A stretch of 64,000 nt of DNA from the NCBI RefSeq assembly GCF_001425055.1, contig NZ_LMDK01000003.1:1307-65306 (forward strand). The letters are read 5' to 3'. This document shows, piece by piece, positions 46,401 to 52,952 of this stretch. The first letter of the stretch is position 1. Each line of letters begins with the position of its first letter. A program made the translations under genes and the position numbers. Under the pieces are notes generated by a model. The model ran no database searches and had not been told where the DNA came from. It saw only the letters and a program-made list of their open reading frames with translations. This DNA comes from Pelomonas sp. Root1237 (GTDB lineage: Bacteria > Pseudomonadota > Gammaproteobacteria > Burkholderiales > Burkholderiaceae_C).

Positions 46401-47459
46401 CGTACGCTGGACGGCACGGCCACGCCGGATACCTTGGATGGGCAGGCCGACAACCGCGGTTTCACGGGCCATGAAATGCTGGACAACGTCGACATGGTCC
46501 ACATGAACGGGCGCGTGTATGACCCCTATCTAGCCAGGTTTGTCAGTGCCGATCCGATCATTCAGGAACCCGAGCATAGCCAGAGCTATAACCGATATAG
46601 CTACGCCTGGAACAACCCGACGAATATGACGGATCCCACCGGCTTTTCGAAAGAGGAGGCTGAGAAGAAGAAGACGCAGGAAGATGTCGTGAATGACCTT
46701 GCGAAAGACTATTGCAAGAAGCAAGGCTATGGAAATTTGAATTGCGTGTTCGATGCAAAGTTTGCGCTGAATAAGTTTTTTGATGGCCTTAATAACGGTG
46801 CTGCCAATCCTGCGGAGGCAGGCTCAAATAGCGGTCCCGCCCAGCAGTCTAGGGAGAAGTCGGCAAACTCGGCGAATAATGGCTCACCGGTAGAGCGCTG
46901 CTCGGCTGGCGTATGCATTGATCAACGCACGCTGATGGCACGGGCGCAGGGTTTTGATGACAGTCCGCAAGGACGCCTCCAGCAACATCTTGCGGAAGCT
47001 CAAGCGGGCGCTTGGAACGCTTTTCGCGAAGCCTATTTAACCTCCGCTAAGGTGTCTCTGAGCGTTCTTTCCTCAGCGGACCTCTTTGCAATTGACCTTT
47101 TGAAAGGTATCGGCATTTGGCGCTACATTTCGGCCACCCAGCCTGTATTCGAAGGAACCGTGATTCCAAGGTCATTTGAATTGGCTGCTGGTAACGCGCG
47201 CGTGTGGGTTCATCCCAATGCGTCTGAACACATTGCGGAAATGGCGGTAAACTTGGCTTCACGTGGCTTGAGCCACGAAGCGATTGCATTGAGAATTCAA
47301 ATGCAAATTCTTCCAGGTCTTCGCGCAGCCGTTGCCGAAGCAACTCAAAATGGAATTCCTGCCACTATCGTACGGGTCGGTAGATGGGAGCTGAAATTTG
47401 CGGCTCCTCGGGCCGAAGGGCAGCTCCCAGCTCTTATCCATGCCCAACCCATCAAATGA
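37410..47459 (+). CDS. Giant secreted RHS/YD-repeat protein with twelve Ig-like domains and a variable C-terminal (toxin-like) domain
   Basis: A 3349-residue protein. Order: signal segment (about 28-50, LLLMVLAPTLATAG); an Ig-like start domain; twelve roughly 92-residue bacterial Ig-like (Big_3 type) repeats (about 174-1282, each with GTVTF and YSGD-N-like motifs); an SpvB-like part (about 1283-1400, GVGWNIGGQSGIARC); FG-GAP repeats (DFDGDGRADVM, DLDGDGRLDF); a TcdB-like middle; YD repeats; and the RHS core end (DPYLARFVSADPI...NNPTNMTDPTGF, D at residue 3075). The last 270 residues (3080-3349) are unrelated to the core, AT-richer, contain VWVHPNASEHIAEM and look like a polymorphic toxin domain of unrecognised type. 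The stop overlaps the following gene. Sec-dependent export is likely. Confidence 0.85.
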   Translation: MNKIDQGQRADRVASQRHCDVSGRSSRVVAALLRLWVLLLMVLAPTLATAGCYQDGTEWFCAAPDISIRSPAAGQSFSTTTPVSVIVDASDYAPIDAPHTSLIYEIRLYVNGTLSRYQRYTPVNVAEATAQFDLGALTAGTYVLKAVVADQQGRERSTQIQITSTGPVLSATQTTTTASPNPVQVGLQVMVGAQVTGGSTPTGTVTIREDGKAGTAVTLSGGQGSLAMSFADPGWYYVSSTYSGDSSHQGSTSSSVTIVVQKRQTSVSLNASSTSVLTNQSFTLSAAVSGASPGGTVTFKSAGTVLQTVAVSNGSASLTTSLPNAGTYAVTAEYSGDTNNVASTSGSVSIGVKAPASVVLSSSPASPAVSGSVTYTATVTGSSPSGGVQFNDNGSPLGSAVTLLNGSASFTTSYATAGNHAIGASYAGDGNNTAATASTLTVAVVPRSTSTSVSAGTAAPGLNQPVTLSASVSGTNPAGTVTFLADGVALGSPISLSGGNASTSATFATAGARTITARYNGDANNAGSLSGGTVVTVQKGASSTSVSVSATALVVNQSTTLSATVVGSSPGGSVTFRSNGAVLQTVALSSGAASLNTSFAAAGSYAITAEYSGDSNNVASTSGSVSVGVKASASVVLSSSPASPAVSGSVTYTATVTGSSPSGTIQFSDNGSPVGSAVTLSNGSASVTTSYATAGSHVIGASYAGDGNNTAATASTLTVTVVPRSTSTSVSAGTATPGLNQPVTLSASVSGTNPTGTVTFLADGATLGSPISLSGGNASTSATFATAGARTITARYNGDANNAGSLSGGTVVTTQKGASSTSVSVSATALAVNQSTTLSATVTGSSPGGSVTFHSNGTPLQTVALSNGAASFNTSFAAAGSYAITAAYSGDANNAISTSSSVAVGVKAAAAVSLASSPASPAVSQSVTYTATVTGTSPTGTVQFVDNGTPLGAPVVVASGNASFTTSYSTAGSRSISATYSGDANNATATATTLSVNVGKRSSVTALAVGNVTPLVGESTTLTATVAGSNPTGSVTFLADGTPLGAAVPLSNGTASFATSFASSGVRSLTVSYGGDVNHTASTSGAQSVSVQKQSAGVALTLAASSVKVGQSVRLTATLTGAGGSAPTGTVSFLSNGSVIASAVPVVGSSAVFDASFTTVGSRSLTVSYGGDANNSAVTSVAVALSVVKRDSTVTLVSSAGSVQPDQTVKLTATVMGTSPTGRVDFFDGTKSAGTVPLLAGKASSTVPLSSVGAHTLTARYVGDSNHNVSTSPGVVVSVAVQTVQVTVPHLGNAKAGSLPGAVQVNGSKASYSLQLAMPPGVLAMTPAVSLDYGGGAGNGIAGVGWNIGGQSGIARCPPTLAQDGRGDALRLNTKDRLCLDGKRLELVGPDTSSAQTADEFNTRYWAANAGYRTEIDAFVRVQRVNDGFTVYAKDGRIHQYVSTNALNPTLPPSSVVRNWPLAKSQDRNGNTIEYQYTRDTQTGEQLLSQISWGANSNLPQSHFAKAVFGYESRPDTETQFFAGDRADLRQRLKTVTTWTNTSTATPVQALQYTLSYGTSPSSGRSMLASVQACSPVDGCLPATTFQWGEPDSAKSRAFVSKGTWNGPVLEDRFRANTSATAGHAQDEMFVSGDFDGDGRADVMTRFGGAGITLYRSTGTSFVTSQPFAGLDAQMAIVEVGDFDGDGQTDVLMARGNLDMYGVVQVTNEVLNGWKICYSRLRQGGTFSCTDWAVDGVNATQRVVYDFNADGRDDLYFSGGSPGDGNMGTQRSCISTGTGFTCQVQAAGAGIDLGPGQSSFTQFSPLATADLDGDGRLDFITAGQAVYNAEGNFWTFTEPYIAGRGYSAEAGGPVTSSYSLLHDYGVPSQYTVNTPPDYRASAVGVAGDINGDGLTDFLFLYGPTPSTPLTRRLCLMTGSGSPFCENRTEAFLTPDWYVGNIEGDGVPRALTARPKAGLNTPPQACLIRFGGSMDCKPWAMPPQPAGLSPNPPTDWQQSRLFFLDLTGDGHPEVVYYQAGGHWEVLEHARLAKDGEALDRLVQVTNGVGLPTRIVYSTHGDPSVYTRDAVDPDGNLSATVYPQKPVPLIDQVVSAVKVGNGQGGWLETRYRYAGARSDQSGRGFLGYGRMEALDVASGVTTTTWFSQTWPTIGMRTAMRQTAASGVVLVDSRSELDSQSIAHPNGRTTRFPFTKTQTVTKNDLSGDPLGTVATAWVYGDGWGNATQVTETASADSETFVSGTTTTYENRTADWLLGLPTRVEVKKTRAGVSVTRTSTAEFDAKGQLSKQTVEPDAPAYRLVTESLRTGNLYGLVTGTRQSWTDPQTGQLVQRTSNSTQLDPNGRFILKATNPLGHEEAKQYDPRHGGVTQATSPNGIVTNWTVDAFGRITKEQRADGTETRNVIVQCDAECPPGAVQATVVDQYQGGQRYGVPSITYADSAGHVLRKRTNGLQGQVVVADQRYDVRGRLKEVDQPHDVTASATLASRTDYDDLNRPTSVTSLDEAGTERSQITTYRGLRVTTTNAKSHSIDNYRDALGLLKRAVDANGKETRFERDPFGGLTKTRDPMGNEVVVVLDRLGRRTQLSDPDLGITKYEVDPPGRVWKQTSAKAQVTTMDFDSLDRMTARHEPDLESRWVYDTATKGIGQLAEAYTLQGQQKDYRRQHTFDALGRPDTTTITLNSVVQSSKATYDDKGRTAAISHQRGSDAAKTFSYRYSPTGYLAGLDRGATSLWTIQQQDAAGRVRQADLGNGLIRFTAVNPNSGRVSSASVERGSGAAILNEGYQYDPLGNVVLRVLWGEATGFVESFDYDPLQRLKTSQVTGQPQQVFNYDDIGNLVSKTGVGTYTYPAAGQPRPHAVTAVTAQSGNYVYDDNGNLMSGPNGTSLVWSSFDMPSRIAKGSAWSQFAFGPEHQRARQTRSDGTTVLYMGAMEQETNASGGITLKTYWPMGLGVEIDRPGAPSSDLLWTHTDRLGSVIAISQADGQFREKLAYDAWGKRRTLDGTATPDTLDGQADNRGFTGHEMLDNVDMVHMNGRVYDPYLARFVSADPIIQEPEHSQSYNRYSYAWNNPTNMTDPTGFSKEEAEKKKTQEDVVNDLAKDYCKKQGYGNLNCVFDAKFALNKFFDGLNNGAANPAEAGSNSGPAQQSREKSANSANNGSPVERCSAGVCIDQRTLMARAQGFDDSPQGRLQQHLAEAQAGAWNAFREAYLTSAKVSLSVLSSADLFAIDLLKGIGIWRYISATQPVFEGTVIPRSFELAAGNARVWVHPNASEHIAEMAVNLASRGLSHEAIALRIQMQILPGLRAAVAEATQNGIPATIVRVGRWELKFAAPRAEGQLPALIHAQPIK
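38404..40065 (+). repeat. Tandem duplication of a three-Ig-domain, 831-base unit in the RHS gene
   Basis: Two consecutive copies (about 38404-39234 and 39235-40065) are nearly identical: markers GTTGTATTGTCAAGCAGCC at 38481 and 39312 and CAGAAGGGG at 39021 and 39852 are both exactly 831 bases (277 codons, three Ig-like domains) apart. The remaining Ig domains are more diverged, so this is a recent in-frame duplication that can expand or shrink by recombination. Confidence 0.85.
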
Positions 47460-47965
47460 TTAAAACCGTCCAAGTATCGAATGTCGCACGAATGGCTCCC
47501 GTTTGTCATATTGATATTGATGGATATGTGCCGCTTCGATGGCGCTCATACGCGGATCTGATAAAAATCGCGCGCCTTCGGTTCGGGAACTTTAGTGAAT
47601 CGTTATTTGAATTTCTATTGGATCAAGAAGATATGACCATCCGCGGGATGGCGCTAATTTCTGTTGATTCTATTCATCGGCCGAAAGCGGCGACGGGATT
47701 GCCTAGGACTCTAGGCTTGCCAATTCTTAACCTTCTTACCAAAGACTTTTTAAACGAGGCCTATGGGCTGCGTATTGACGCGGAGGTGCCGTTTTCTGTC
47801 GGTTACGGGGACGATTTCGTTGAAGTGGATTTGGGGGGGATGGAAGAGGCTGGGCGAATAATTCAATGTGATCAAGCCGAATTTTATTTGAAATTAGAGA
47901 CGCTATTGGGTGTGCGTGTAATCGGCCTGACGGCGGAGCAAATGTTACAGATTCGACAGTTTTGA
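47456..47965 (+). CDS. Probable immunity protein for the RHS C-terminal domain (unrecognised family)
   Basis: A 169-residue protein of no family I recognise, start ATG overlapping the RHS stop (ATGA). It is noticeably AT-richer than its surroundings, with AT-ending codons (for example ATTGATATTGATGGATATGTG around 47514), the usual mark of toxin-immunity modules. No signal peptide or membrane segment; acidic stretches (GDDFVEVDLGGMEEAGR) suit a protein that binds a basic toxin. A small immunity protein directly after a polymorphic RHS toxin gene is the standard arrangement. A longer in-frame upstream extension would lie within the RHS gene and is rejected. Confidence 0.72.
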   Translation: MIKTVQVSNVARMAPVCHIDIDGYVPLRWRSYADLIKIARLRFGNFSESLFEFLLDQEDMTIRGMALISVDSIHRPKAATGLPRTLGLPILNLLTKDFLNEAYGLRIDAEVPFSVGYGDDFVEVDLGGMEEAGRIIQCDQAEFYLKLETLLGVRVIGLTAEQMLQIRQF

Positions 47966-48332
47966 TTTTCTATGTTCGAGTCGCTTACGAGTCTTGCGAA
48001 TTTTTCGGAATAGAACTTGGAGCTGGGCAGATTTGAATAAGTAGTCGCAGACTTTCTGCTAGAACTCTTTCGCTCTCATGGTATTGAATTTAGGTGGCTC
48101 TTATCAAGGTTGATGTTTGAATAGGGTGGCCTGAGGCAGGCGGCGGTGTTTACTGCTGGGAGCCGGCAGTGGGACTTTTTTAAATCGACGATGTCGGTTT
48201 ACGATGCTGCATAGCATTGGCCAGGTAAAATGTTGGAGTTTTGTGAATGGAGGCCAGGCCACTTACGTGGCCGCATCCGACTCGCTGGTCGAAGCTGAAG
48301 TGCTAAAGTGGTCATTTCAAAGGTGCACTGAA
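47966..48332 (+). other. AT-rich spacer after the toxin-immunity pair
   Basis: No gene is convincing here. A weak stem (ACTGC/GCAGT, 48152-48170) followed by TTTTTT (48176-48181) could be a terminator for the RHS unit. The rest presumably holds the promoter of the secretion-type operon that starts at 48333. The composition matches the immunity gene rather than the GC-rich flanks, marking the right edge of the foreign-looking segment. Confidence 0.4.
48152..48181 (+). terminator. Possible weak terminator after the immunity gene
   Basis: Five-pair stem ACTGC/GCAGT with a nine-base loop, followed five bases later by six T. The short stem and the gap make this doubtful. Confidence 0.3.
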
Positions 48333-49031
48333 ATGGCGAAAAGATTGCTTTCTATTTTTGTTAATAGAGGTAATGCGTGTTCCGCGGCGGCAATCCTAAT
48401 GCCTTTGTTTTTTGGGCTTGCGATATACGTCGCGCTAACTCGCGCTGCCGATGCTATATGGGCTCAACTGCAGAGGGCGAATGATGCGGTCCCTGCAATG
48501 CGGGGACAACTGAACAGCGCCCGGTCACCGGGAGGCAGTGTCCCGTTCGTCACCCGCTTGCCTTCGATTCAGCCTTTCCCGCGCATCGCGATGCATTTGC
48601 AGGAAGCGGTCGACCGGTACGGGGTTCAGGTCGTCGGAATTTCCTCCACCCAGCAGCTGCCATCAGCGCACGCATTGGGGCGCTTGACTATCGACTTTCG
48701 CCTGCGCGGTTCATACGGTTCAGTCAAGAACGTACTGGCTGATTTGTTGACGCGGGATTCACAGTCGGCCGTTTTGCAGCGGTTGTCGATGATTCGCTCG
48801 CCCCAGCCGGGTAATGCAACTAATTTGATTTCTACAGGGAAAGCGCGCGACTTGTCCGCGTCGCCTGCTGAATCGAATGTTGACGCGCACGTTGTTGCAG
48901 TTTGGCTGACCTGCCCAAGGTCGGAAGGGGAGCGTTCTGCCCCAATGTCGGGTGAGCAGACAGATGCGCGTGCTTCTGACATTACTTACGACTGCATGGA
49001 ACCAACGGCCGCTGTGCGTGGAGCGCCGTGA
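48333..49031 (+). CDS. PilO/GspM-like inner-membrane assembly protein
   Basis: A 232-residue protein with one N-terminal membrane helix (SAAAILMPLFFGLAIYVAL) and a periplasmic domain (MHLQEAVDRYGVQVVGISSTQQLP, LGRLTIDFRLRGSYGSVKNVLADLLTR) in the style of PilO/GspM ferredoxin-like folds, including a G-SY-SVKNVLADLL segment as in PilO. It is first in the secretion cluster and would pair with the PilN-like protein to form the inner-membrane platform. The ATG at 48333 (AAAGG upstream) is preferred to a longer frame from 48204 that lacks sense. The stop overlaps the next start (GTGA). Similarity is structural, not strong. Confidence 0.6.
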   Translation: MAKRLLSIFVNRGNACSAAAILMPLFFGLAIYVALTRAADAIWAQLQRANDAVPAMRGQLNSARSPGGSVPFVTRLPSIQPFPRIAMHLQEAVDRYGVQVVGISSTQQLPSAHALGRLTIDFRLRGSYGSVKNVLADLLTRDSQSAVLQRLSMIRSPQPGNATNLISTGKARDLSASPAESNVDAHVVAVWLTCPRSEGERSAPMSGEQTDARASDITYDCMEPTAAVRGAP

Positions 49032-49648
49032 CGGCCAGGACGATGGCAAAACGATCGCTGATATCGCTGGCTGGCGGGTTCAGCCGGGTGCGCCCAGGTT
49101 TGCGCTGGGCATTGGGCCTGTCTGCCGTGGCATCGCTGGGGGCCTTGGTGTACTCGGCTGATCCAGCGGTTGAGGCTGTGGCGGTTCCATCGAGCGCCGG
49201 CCGTACGGCTTCGGAAGCGCCCGGAATCGCCCCCAAAACAGGCATTGCGGTTCAGCGTTCGGCAATCGCACTGCCGACGCGCTTGCCGGAATTTCCACTA
49301 GAGGCCGCAGAGCGCGACCCGTTTGCCACCTTGCCCGCGGCTGGCATTGCGGTGCCTCAGCCGCCTCCGGCAGCGTTGCCGCTTCCCACTGCTGCAGCGC
49401 CGCCATCGCCCCCTCAAGCCCCTGCGCTGGACTATCGATATCTCGGACGCATGCTCGATCCCGATGGACACCAGAAAATCTATCTCGCCCGCCAGAACAA
49501 AGACGTCCTTGTCGAGCCGGGCATGGTGCTGGAGGAGGGCTATCGCGTCGAGGCGATCACCGACGATGAGATTCGTCTTCTGCACGAGGCGTTGCAACAG
49601 CGCGCCGTGATTCGCATTCCGCCCCCGCCCCCGCCGCCGTCGCCTTGA
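49028..49648 (+). CDS. PilP/GspC-like inner-membrane protein
   Basis: A 206-residue protein with a basic N-terminus, one membrane helix (LRWALGLSAVASLGALVYSA), a long proline/alanine-rich linker (about 105-135) and a small beta domain (about 137-195, LDYRYLGRMLDPDGHQKIYLARQNKDVLVEPGMVLEEGYRVEAI). This layout is that of GspC HR domains and PilP, which contact the secretin. Translation likely starts at GTG 49028 overlapping the previous stop; an ATG five codons later is possible. The C-terminal tail of prolines is unusual. Confidence 0.65.
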   Translation: MTARTMAKRSLISLAGGFSRVRPGLRWALGLSAVASLGALVYSADPAVEAVAVPSSAGRTASEAPGIAPKTGIAVQRSAIALPTRLPEFPLEAAERDPFATLPAAGIAVPQPPPAALPLPTAAAPPSPPQAPALDYRYLGRMLDPDGHQKIYLARQNKDVLVEPGMVLEEGYRVEAITDDEIRLLHEALQQRAVIRIPPPPPPPSP

Positions 49649-49672
49649 TCCGCCTGTTCGCTTGCCTTCTTG

Positions 49673-52003
49673 ATGTTCCACCGACACAACCGCAGCCCTC
49701 GTTGCCAGCGCCATCCCGCCTGCTTTGCCAGCGCTCTTGCTGCGCTCCTTGTTCTTGGGGGATGCGCCGAGAGCCGCATCCGCAGCGAATCAAGCAAAGC
49801 GTTGGTCAGCGGCCAATACAAGCAGGCGGTCGTTGCATTGGAGGAGGGCGTCAAGGAGCATCCCGATAGCACGTCGCTGCGCAGCGCCTTGCTGCAGGCG
49901 CGCGCTGAAGCGCAGGCACAGCTCATCTCGAAGGCCGTCTCCCAGCGCGTAAACGGCCAGTACGACGCCGCGGCCGCAACGTTGCGGGAAGCACTGGCGC
50001 TCGACCCGGGCAATGCACGCCTGCAGTCGTTGCTTGGCGACCTTGACCAGGAGCGCAAGAGCGCGGCCGACCTGGCCGCTGCTCAGCAATGGGCGGATGC
50101 CCGGCAACCCGACCGGGCACTGCGCGCGCTTGAACAAGCGCTGAAGGACAACCCGCGCCATGCCGGCCTGCAGGAACTGCAGCGCCGGTTGCTTGGCGAG
50201 CAGCGCAACGCGCAGGTGCAGGCCTTGAACAGCGGGCTGGCCGAATCCCGCCCGATCTCGCTGGATTTTCGTGACGCCAGCTTGCGGACGGTGCTTGACG
50301 TGGTGACCCGCCACAGCGGCGTCAACTTCGTGCTGGACCGCGATGTGCGTGCCGAAACTCGTGTGACGGTACTGCTGCGCCAGGCGCGCGTGGACGATGC
50401 GCTGGACCTGATCACCTCCAGCAACCAGCTTGCGAAGAAGGTCGTCGACGCGCGCACCGTCGTCATCTATCCGAACACGCCGGAGAAGCAGCGGGAGTAC
50501 CAGGAGCAGCTGGTGCGCGTCTTCAACCTCTCGAACAGCGACCCCAAGGGCGCCGCCGCCTTCCTCAAGGCGATGCTGAAAATCCGCGAACCGTTCATCG
50601 ACGAGCGCACCAACATGCTGGCGCTGCGCGATTCGCCCGAGAACATCCAACTGGCCGAGCGGTTGCTGGCCGTCTACGACAGCGCCGAGCCCGAGGTGCT
50701 GCTGGAGCTCGAAGTTCTGGAGGTGAATGCGACGCGCCTGACCGAGCTGGGAGTGAAGTTCCCAAACTCCTTCTCACTTTCACCGCTGGCGCCGAGCGGC
50801 ACGACACAGTTGACGGTGGCCAATCTCGACAACATCGGCCGGGACCGCATCGGCGTCGGCATCGGCAACCTGCTGGTCAACCTCCGACGCGAGGTGGGCG
50901 ACACGTCCACATTGGCCAACCCGAAGCTGCGCGTGCGCAACAAGGAGCGTGCCAAGATCCTCATCGGCGACAAGATCCCGATCGTCTCCACGACCAGTGG
51001 TACTGGCGGCTTCGTGTCCGAGAACATCAGCTACCTCGACGTGGGCCTCAAGCTTGATGTGGAGCCCACCGTATTCGCCGACGACGAGGTTGCCATCAAG
51101 GTGAGCCTGGAAGTCAGCTCGCTGGGCAGTTCCATCAAGACGTCTGCCGGGTCGATTGCGTACCAGATTGGCACTCGCAATGCTTCGACCCTGCTGCGTC
51201 TGCGTGATGGCGAGACTCAACTGCTTGCGGGGCTCATCAGCCGCGACGAGCGCTCCATCGCCAGCCGCATTCCCGGCCTCGGCGACCTGCCATTGCTGGG
51301 GCGCTTGTTCTCCAGCCAGCTCGACGACGGCAAGCGCTCTGAGTTGCTCCTGGCGATCACGCCGCATGTGTTGCGCAACGTCAAGCGGCTCAATGCCAGC
51401 GAAGCGGAACTCTGGGTCGGCACCGACGCAGCGCCCAAGTTGCGCCCCGTGGGTGGGCTGCAGTTCAGCGCACAGCCACCGGCTGCTGGGCCGCCGGCTG
51501 GCGCCTTGCCGGCGGCTGCGGGTACTGCTGCCGCGCCGGCGAAGTTGCAGGGTGGTGCCGCAGAGAACCTGGCGCCCGTATCACCCGCGCCGTTCAAGGG
51601 CCCTGGCAGCTTGACGCTTTCTGCGCCCGCATCGGCCCAAATCGGCGAGACGGTCGAGGTGCGTCTCGGTGTGCGCGATGCGCCTCTGCGTGGGTTGATG
51701 ACCGAGTTGCAGTTCGATGCCGAAAAGCTGGCGTTGATGGAAGCTGAGGAGGACGACTATTTCCGCCAAGGCAATGCGGTCACCAGTTTCGGCAAGCGGG
51801 TCGAGCCCGGTCGCGTGAACCTCAGCGTGCTGCGCAATCAGGCGTCGGCGACCGAGGGCGCTGGCAACGTGTTCAAGCTGCGCTTCAAGCTGTTGTTGGC
51901 AGGCCGCGCCGATGTACGTGTGGCCTCGGTTCAGCCGGTCTGGACCGAGCCGTCTGCTGACAAGCCTGCCTTGCCAGCCCCAGCCGTCATCGAGGTCAAG
52001 TGA
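49673..52003 (+). CDS. gspD: Secretin (GspD/PilQ-like) with TPR head and a C-terminal cohesin-like domain
   Basis: A 776-residue outer-membrane secretin. It begins with a lipoprotein signal (LLVLGGCAES), followed by TPR-like repeats (about 45-165), an N-domain (ISLDFRDASLRTVLDVVTRHSGVNFVLDRDV), N3-like repeat, and the secretin pore (about 335-560, ending RIPGLGDLPLLGRLFSS and LLLAITPHVL). A C-terminal domain (about 625-760, GSLTLSAPASAQIGETVEVRLGV...) has a cohesin-like beta pattern, absent from ordinary GspD. It should form the outer-membrane ring. The ATG at 49673 follows TTG directly; the preceding gene ends 24 bases before. Confidence 0.85.
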   Translation: MFHRHNRSPRCQRHPACFASALAALLVLGGCAESRIRSESSKALVSGQYKQAVVALEEGVKEHPDSTSLRSALLQARAEAQAQLISKAVSQRVNGQYDAAAATLREALALDPGNARLQSLLGDLDQERKSAADLAAAQQWADARQPDRALRALEQALKDNPRHAGLQELQRRLLGEQRNAQVQALNSGLAESRPISLDFRDASLRTVLDVVTRHSGVNFVLDRDVRAETRVTVLLRQARVDDALDLITSSNQLAKKVVDARTVVIYPNTPEKQREYQEQLVRVFNLSNSDPKGAAAFLKAMLKIREPFIDERTNMLALRDSPENIQLAERLLAVYDSAEPEVLLELEVLEVNATRLTELGVKFPNSFSLSPLAPSGTTQLTVANLDNIGRDRIGVGIGNLLVNLRREVGDTSTLANPKLRVRNKERAKILIGDKIPIVSTTSGTGGFVSENISYLDVGLKLDVEPTVFADDEVAIKVSLEVSSLGSSIKTSAGSIAYQIGTRNASTLLRLRDGETQLLAGLISRDERSIASRIPGLGDLPLLGRLFSSQLDDGKRSELLLAITPHVLRNVKRLNASEAELWVGTDAAPKLRPVGGLQFSAQPPAAGPPAGALPAAAGTAAAPAKLQGGAAENLAPVSPAPFKGPGSLTLSAPASAQIGETVEVRLGVRDAPLRGLMTELQFDAEKLALMEAEEDDYFRQGNAVTSFGKRVEPGRVNLSVLRNQASATEGAGNVFKLRFKLLLAGRADVRVASVQPVWTEPSADKPALPAPAVIEVK

Positions 52004-52005
52004 CC

Positions 52006-52524
52006 ATGCGGCCGTGGCGCGCCCGCAGTCCTGCGCGTGCAGCTTGCCGCGCGAGACGAGGGCACGGCTTCACGTTGATAGAGCTGCTGGTTTGCCTGGC
52101 CATCCTCGGGCTGCTCGCTTCGATGGCTATGCCGATGGCGGAGATGGCCTGGCAGCGCGAGAAGGAGCGTGAACTCAAGCGAGCACTCTGGGAGATTCGC
52201 GATGCACTGGATGTGTACCGGTCCGCACGTGAGTCCGGCGCGGTGCTTGGGCCAGCAGACCAAGCCCCTTACCCATCCACGCTGCGGGAGCTCACGCTCG
52301 AAGTTCCAGATGCCCGAGCCGACCGGCAGGGGCAGACGCTGCGGTTCCTGCGAAGCGTCCCGCGAGATCCGTTCGCCGATCCGGCCCTGCCCGCCGAACA
52401 GACCTGGGGACTGCGTGGCTATCAATCCGAGGCTGAAGACCCGCGGCCAGGGCGCGAGGTCTACGACGTGCATTCGCGATCGGGCCTGGTGGGCCTCAAC
52501 GGCATCCCGCTCAAGGCTTGGTGA
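52006..52524 (+). CDS. Type II secretion/type IV pilus pseudopilin
   Basis: A 172-residue pseudopilin: basic leader then G|FTLIELLVCLAILGLLASMAMPM, with glycine before the cut and glutamate at +5 as required by prepilin peptidase. The rest (PRDPFADPALPAEQTWGLRGYQSE..., DVHSRSGLVGLNG) resembles GspG-type minor pilins. Start at ATG 52006; a GTG at 52000 overlapping the secretin stop is also possible. It is first of four small pilin-like genes in a row. Needs a prepilin peptidase, which is not in this window. Confidence 0.85.
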   Translation: MRPWRARSPARAACRARRGHGFTLIELLVCLAILGLLASMAMPMAEMAWQREKERELKRALWEIRDALDVYRSARESGAVLGPADQAPYPSTLRELTLEVPDARADRQGQTLRFLRSVPRDPFADPALPAEQTWGLRGYQSEAEDPRPGREVYDVHSRSGLVGLNGIPLKAW

Positions 52525-52952
52525 CGATAGCCATGGGCGTAGCAAAGCATCGGCGTGGCAAAGCGAAGGTCGTGATCGGTCGACACGGGTTCACCGTGAT
52601 TGAGCTTTTGGTCGTCCTGGCGGTCATGGCGTTGTTGTTGAGCGTGGCCGCGCCGCGCTACGTTCAGCACGTCGATCGCGCTCGCGAAACAACGCTGCGT
52701 CATGACTTGTATGCCATGCGCGACGCGATTGACAAGTTCTGTGCCGACCAGGGGCGCTATCCGAAGGATCTGTCTGAGCTCGTGCAGCGCCGCTACTTGC
52801 GTGACATTCCCGTGGATCCACTGACAGAGCGACGGGATACATGGACCGTCGTGCCAGGCCGTACCGGTAGCGCCGTGGAAGACGGTGTGGCGGATGTGCA
52901 CAGCGGTGCGCGCGCGACTGCGCTGGACGGGAGCAGTTATGCGTCCTGGTGA
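52521..52952 (+). CDS. Second pseudopilin
   Basis: A 143-residue pseudopilin with a basic leader and G|FTVIELLVVLAVMALLLSVAAPRY, so the cleavage glycine and +5 glutamate are both present. The short globular part includes YVQHVDRARETTLRHDLYAMRDAIDKF and YPKDLSELVQRRYLRDIPVDPLT, a GspG-like segment, and ends DVHSGARATALDGSSYASW. Start GTG 52521 overlaps the previous stop (GTGA); ATG 52533 is an alternative. It ends inside the start region of the third pilin-like gene. Confidence 0.83.
   Translation: MTIAMGVAKHRRGKAKVVIGRHGFTVIELLVVLAVMALLLSVAAPRYVQHVDRARETTLRHDLYAMRDAIDKFCADQGRYPKDLSELVQRRYLRDIPVDPLTERRDTWTVVPGRTGSAVEDGVADVHSGARATALDGSSYASW

Noticed and set aside
37410-47459. RHS protein as a type VI secretion effector
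   Set aside because: It has a Sec-type signal segment and no PAAR domain, and no VgrG, Hcp or adaptor gene is nearby.
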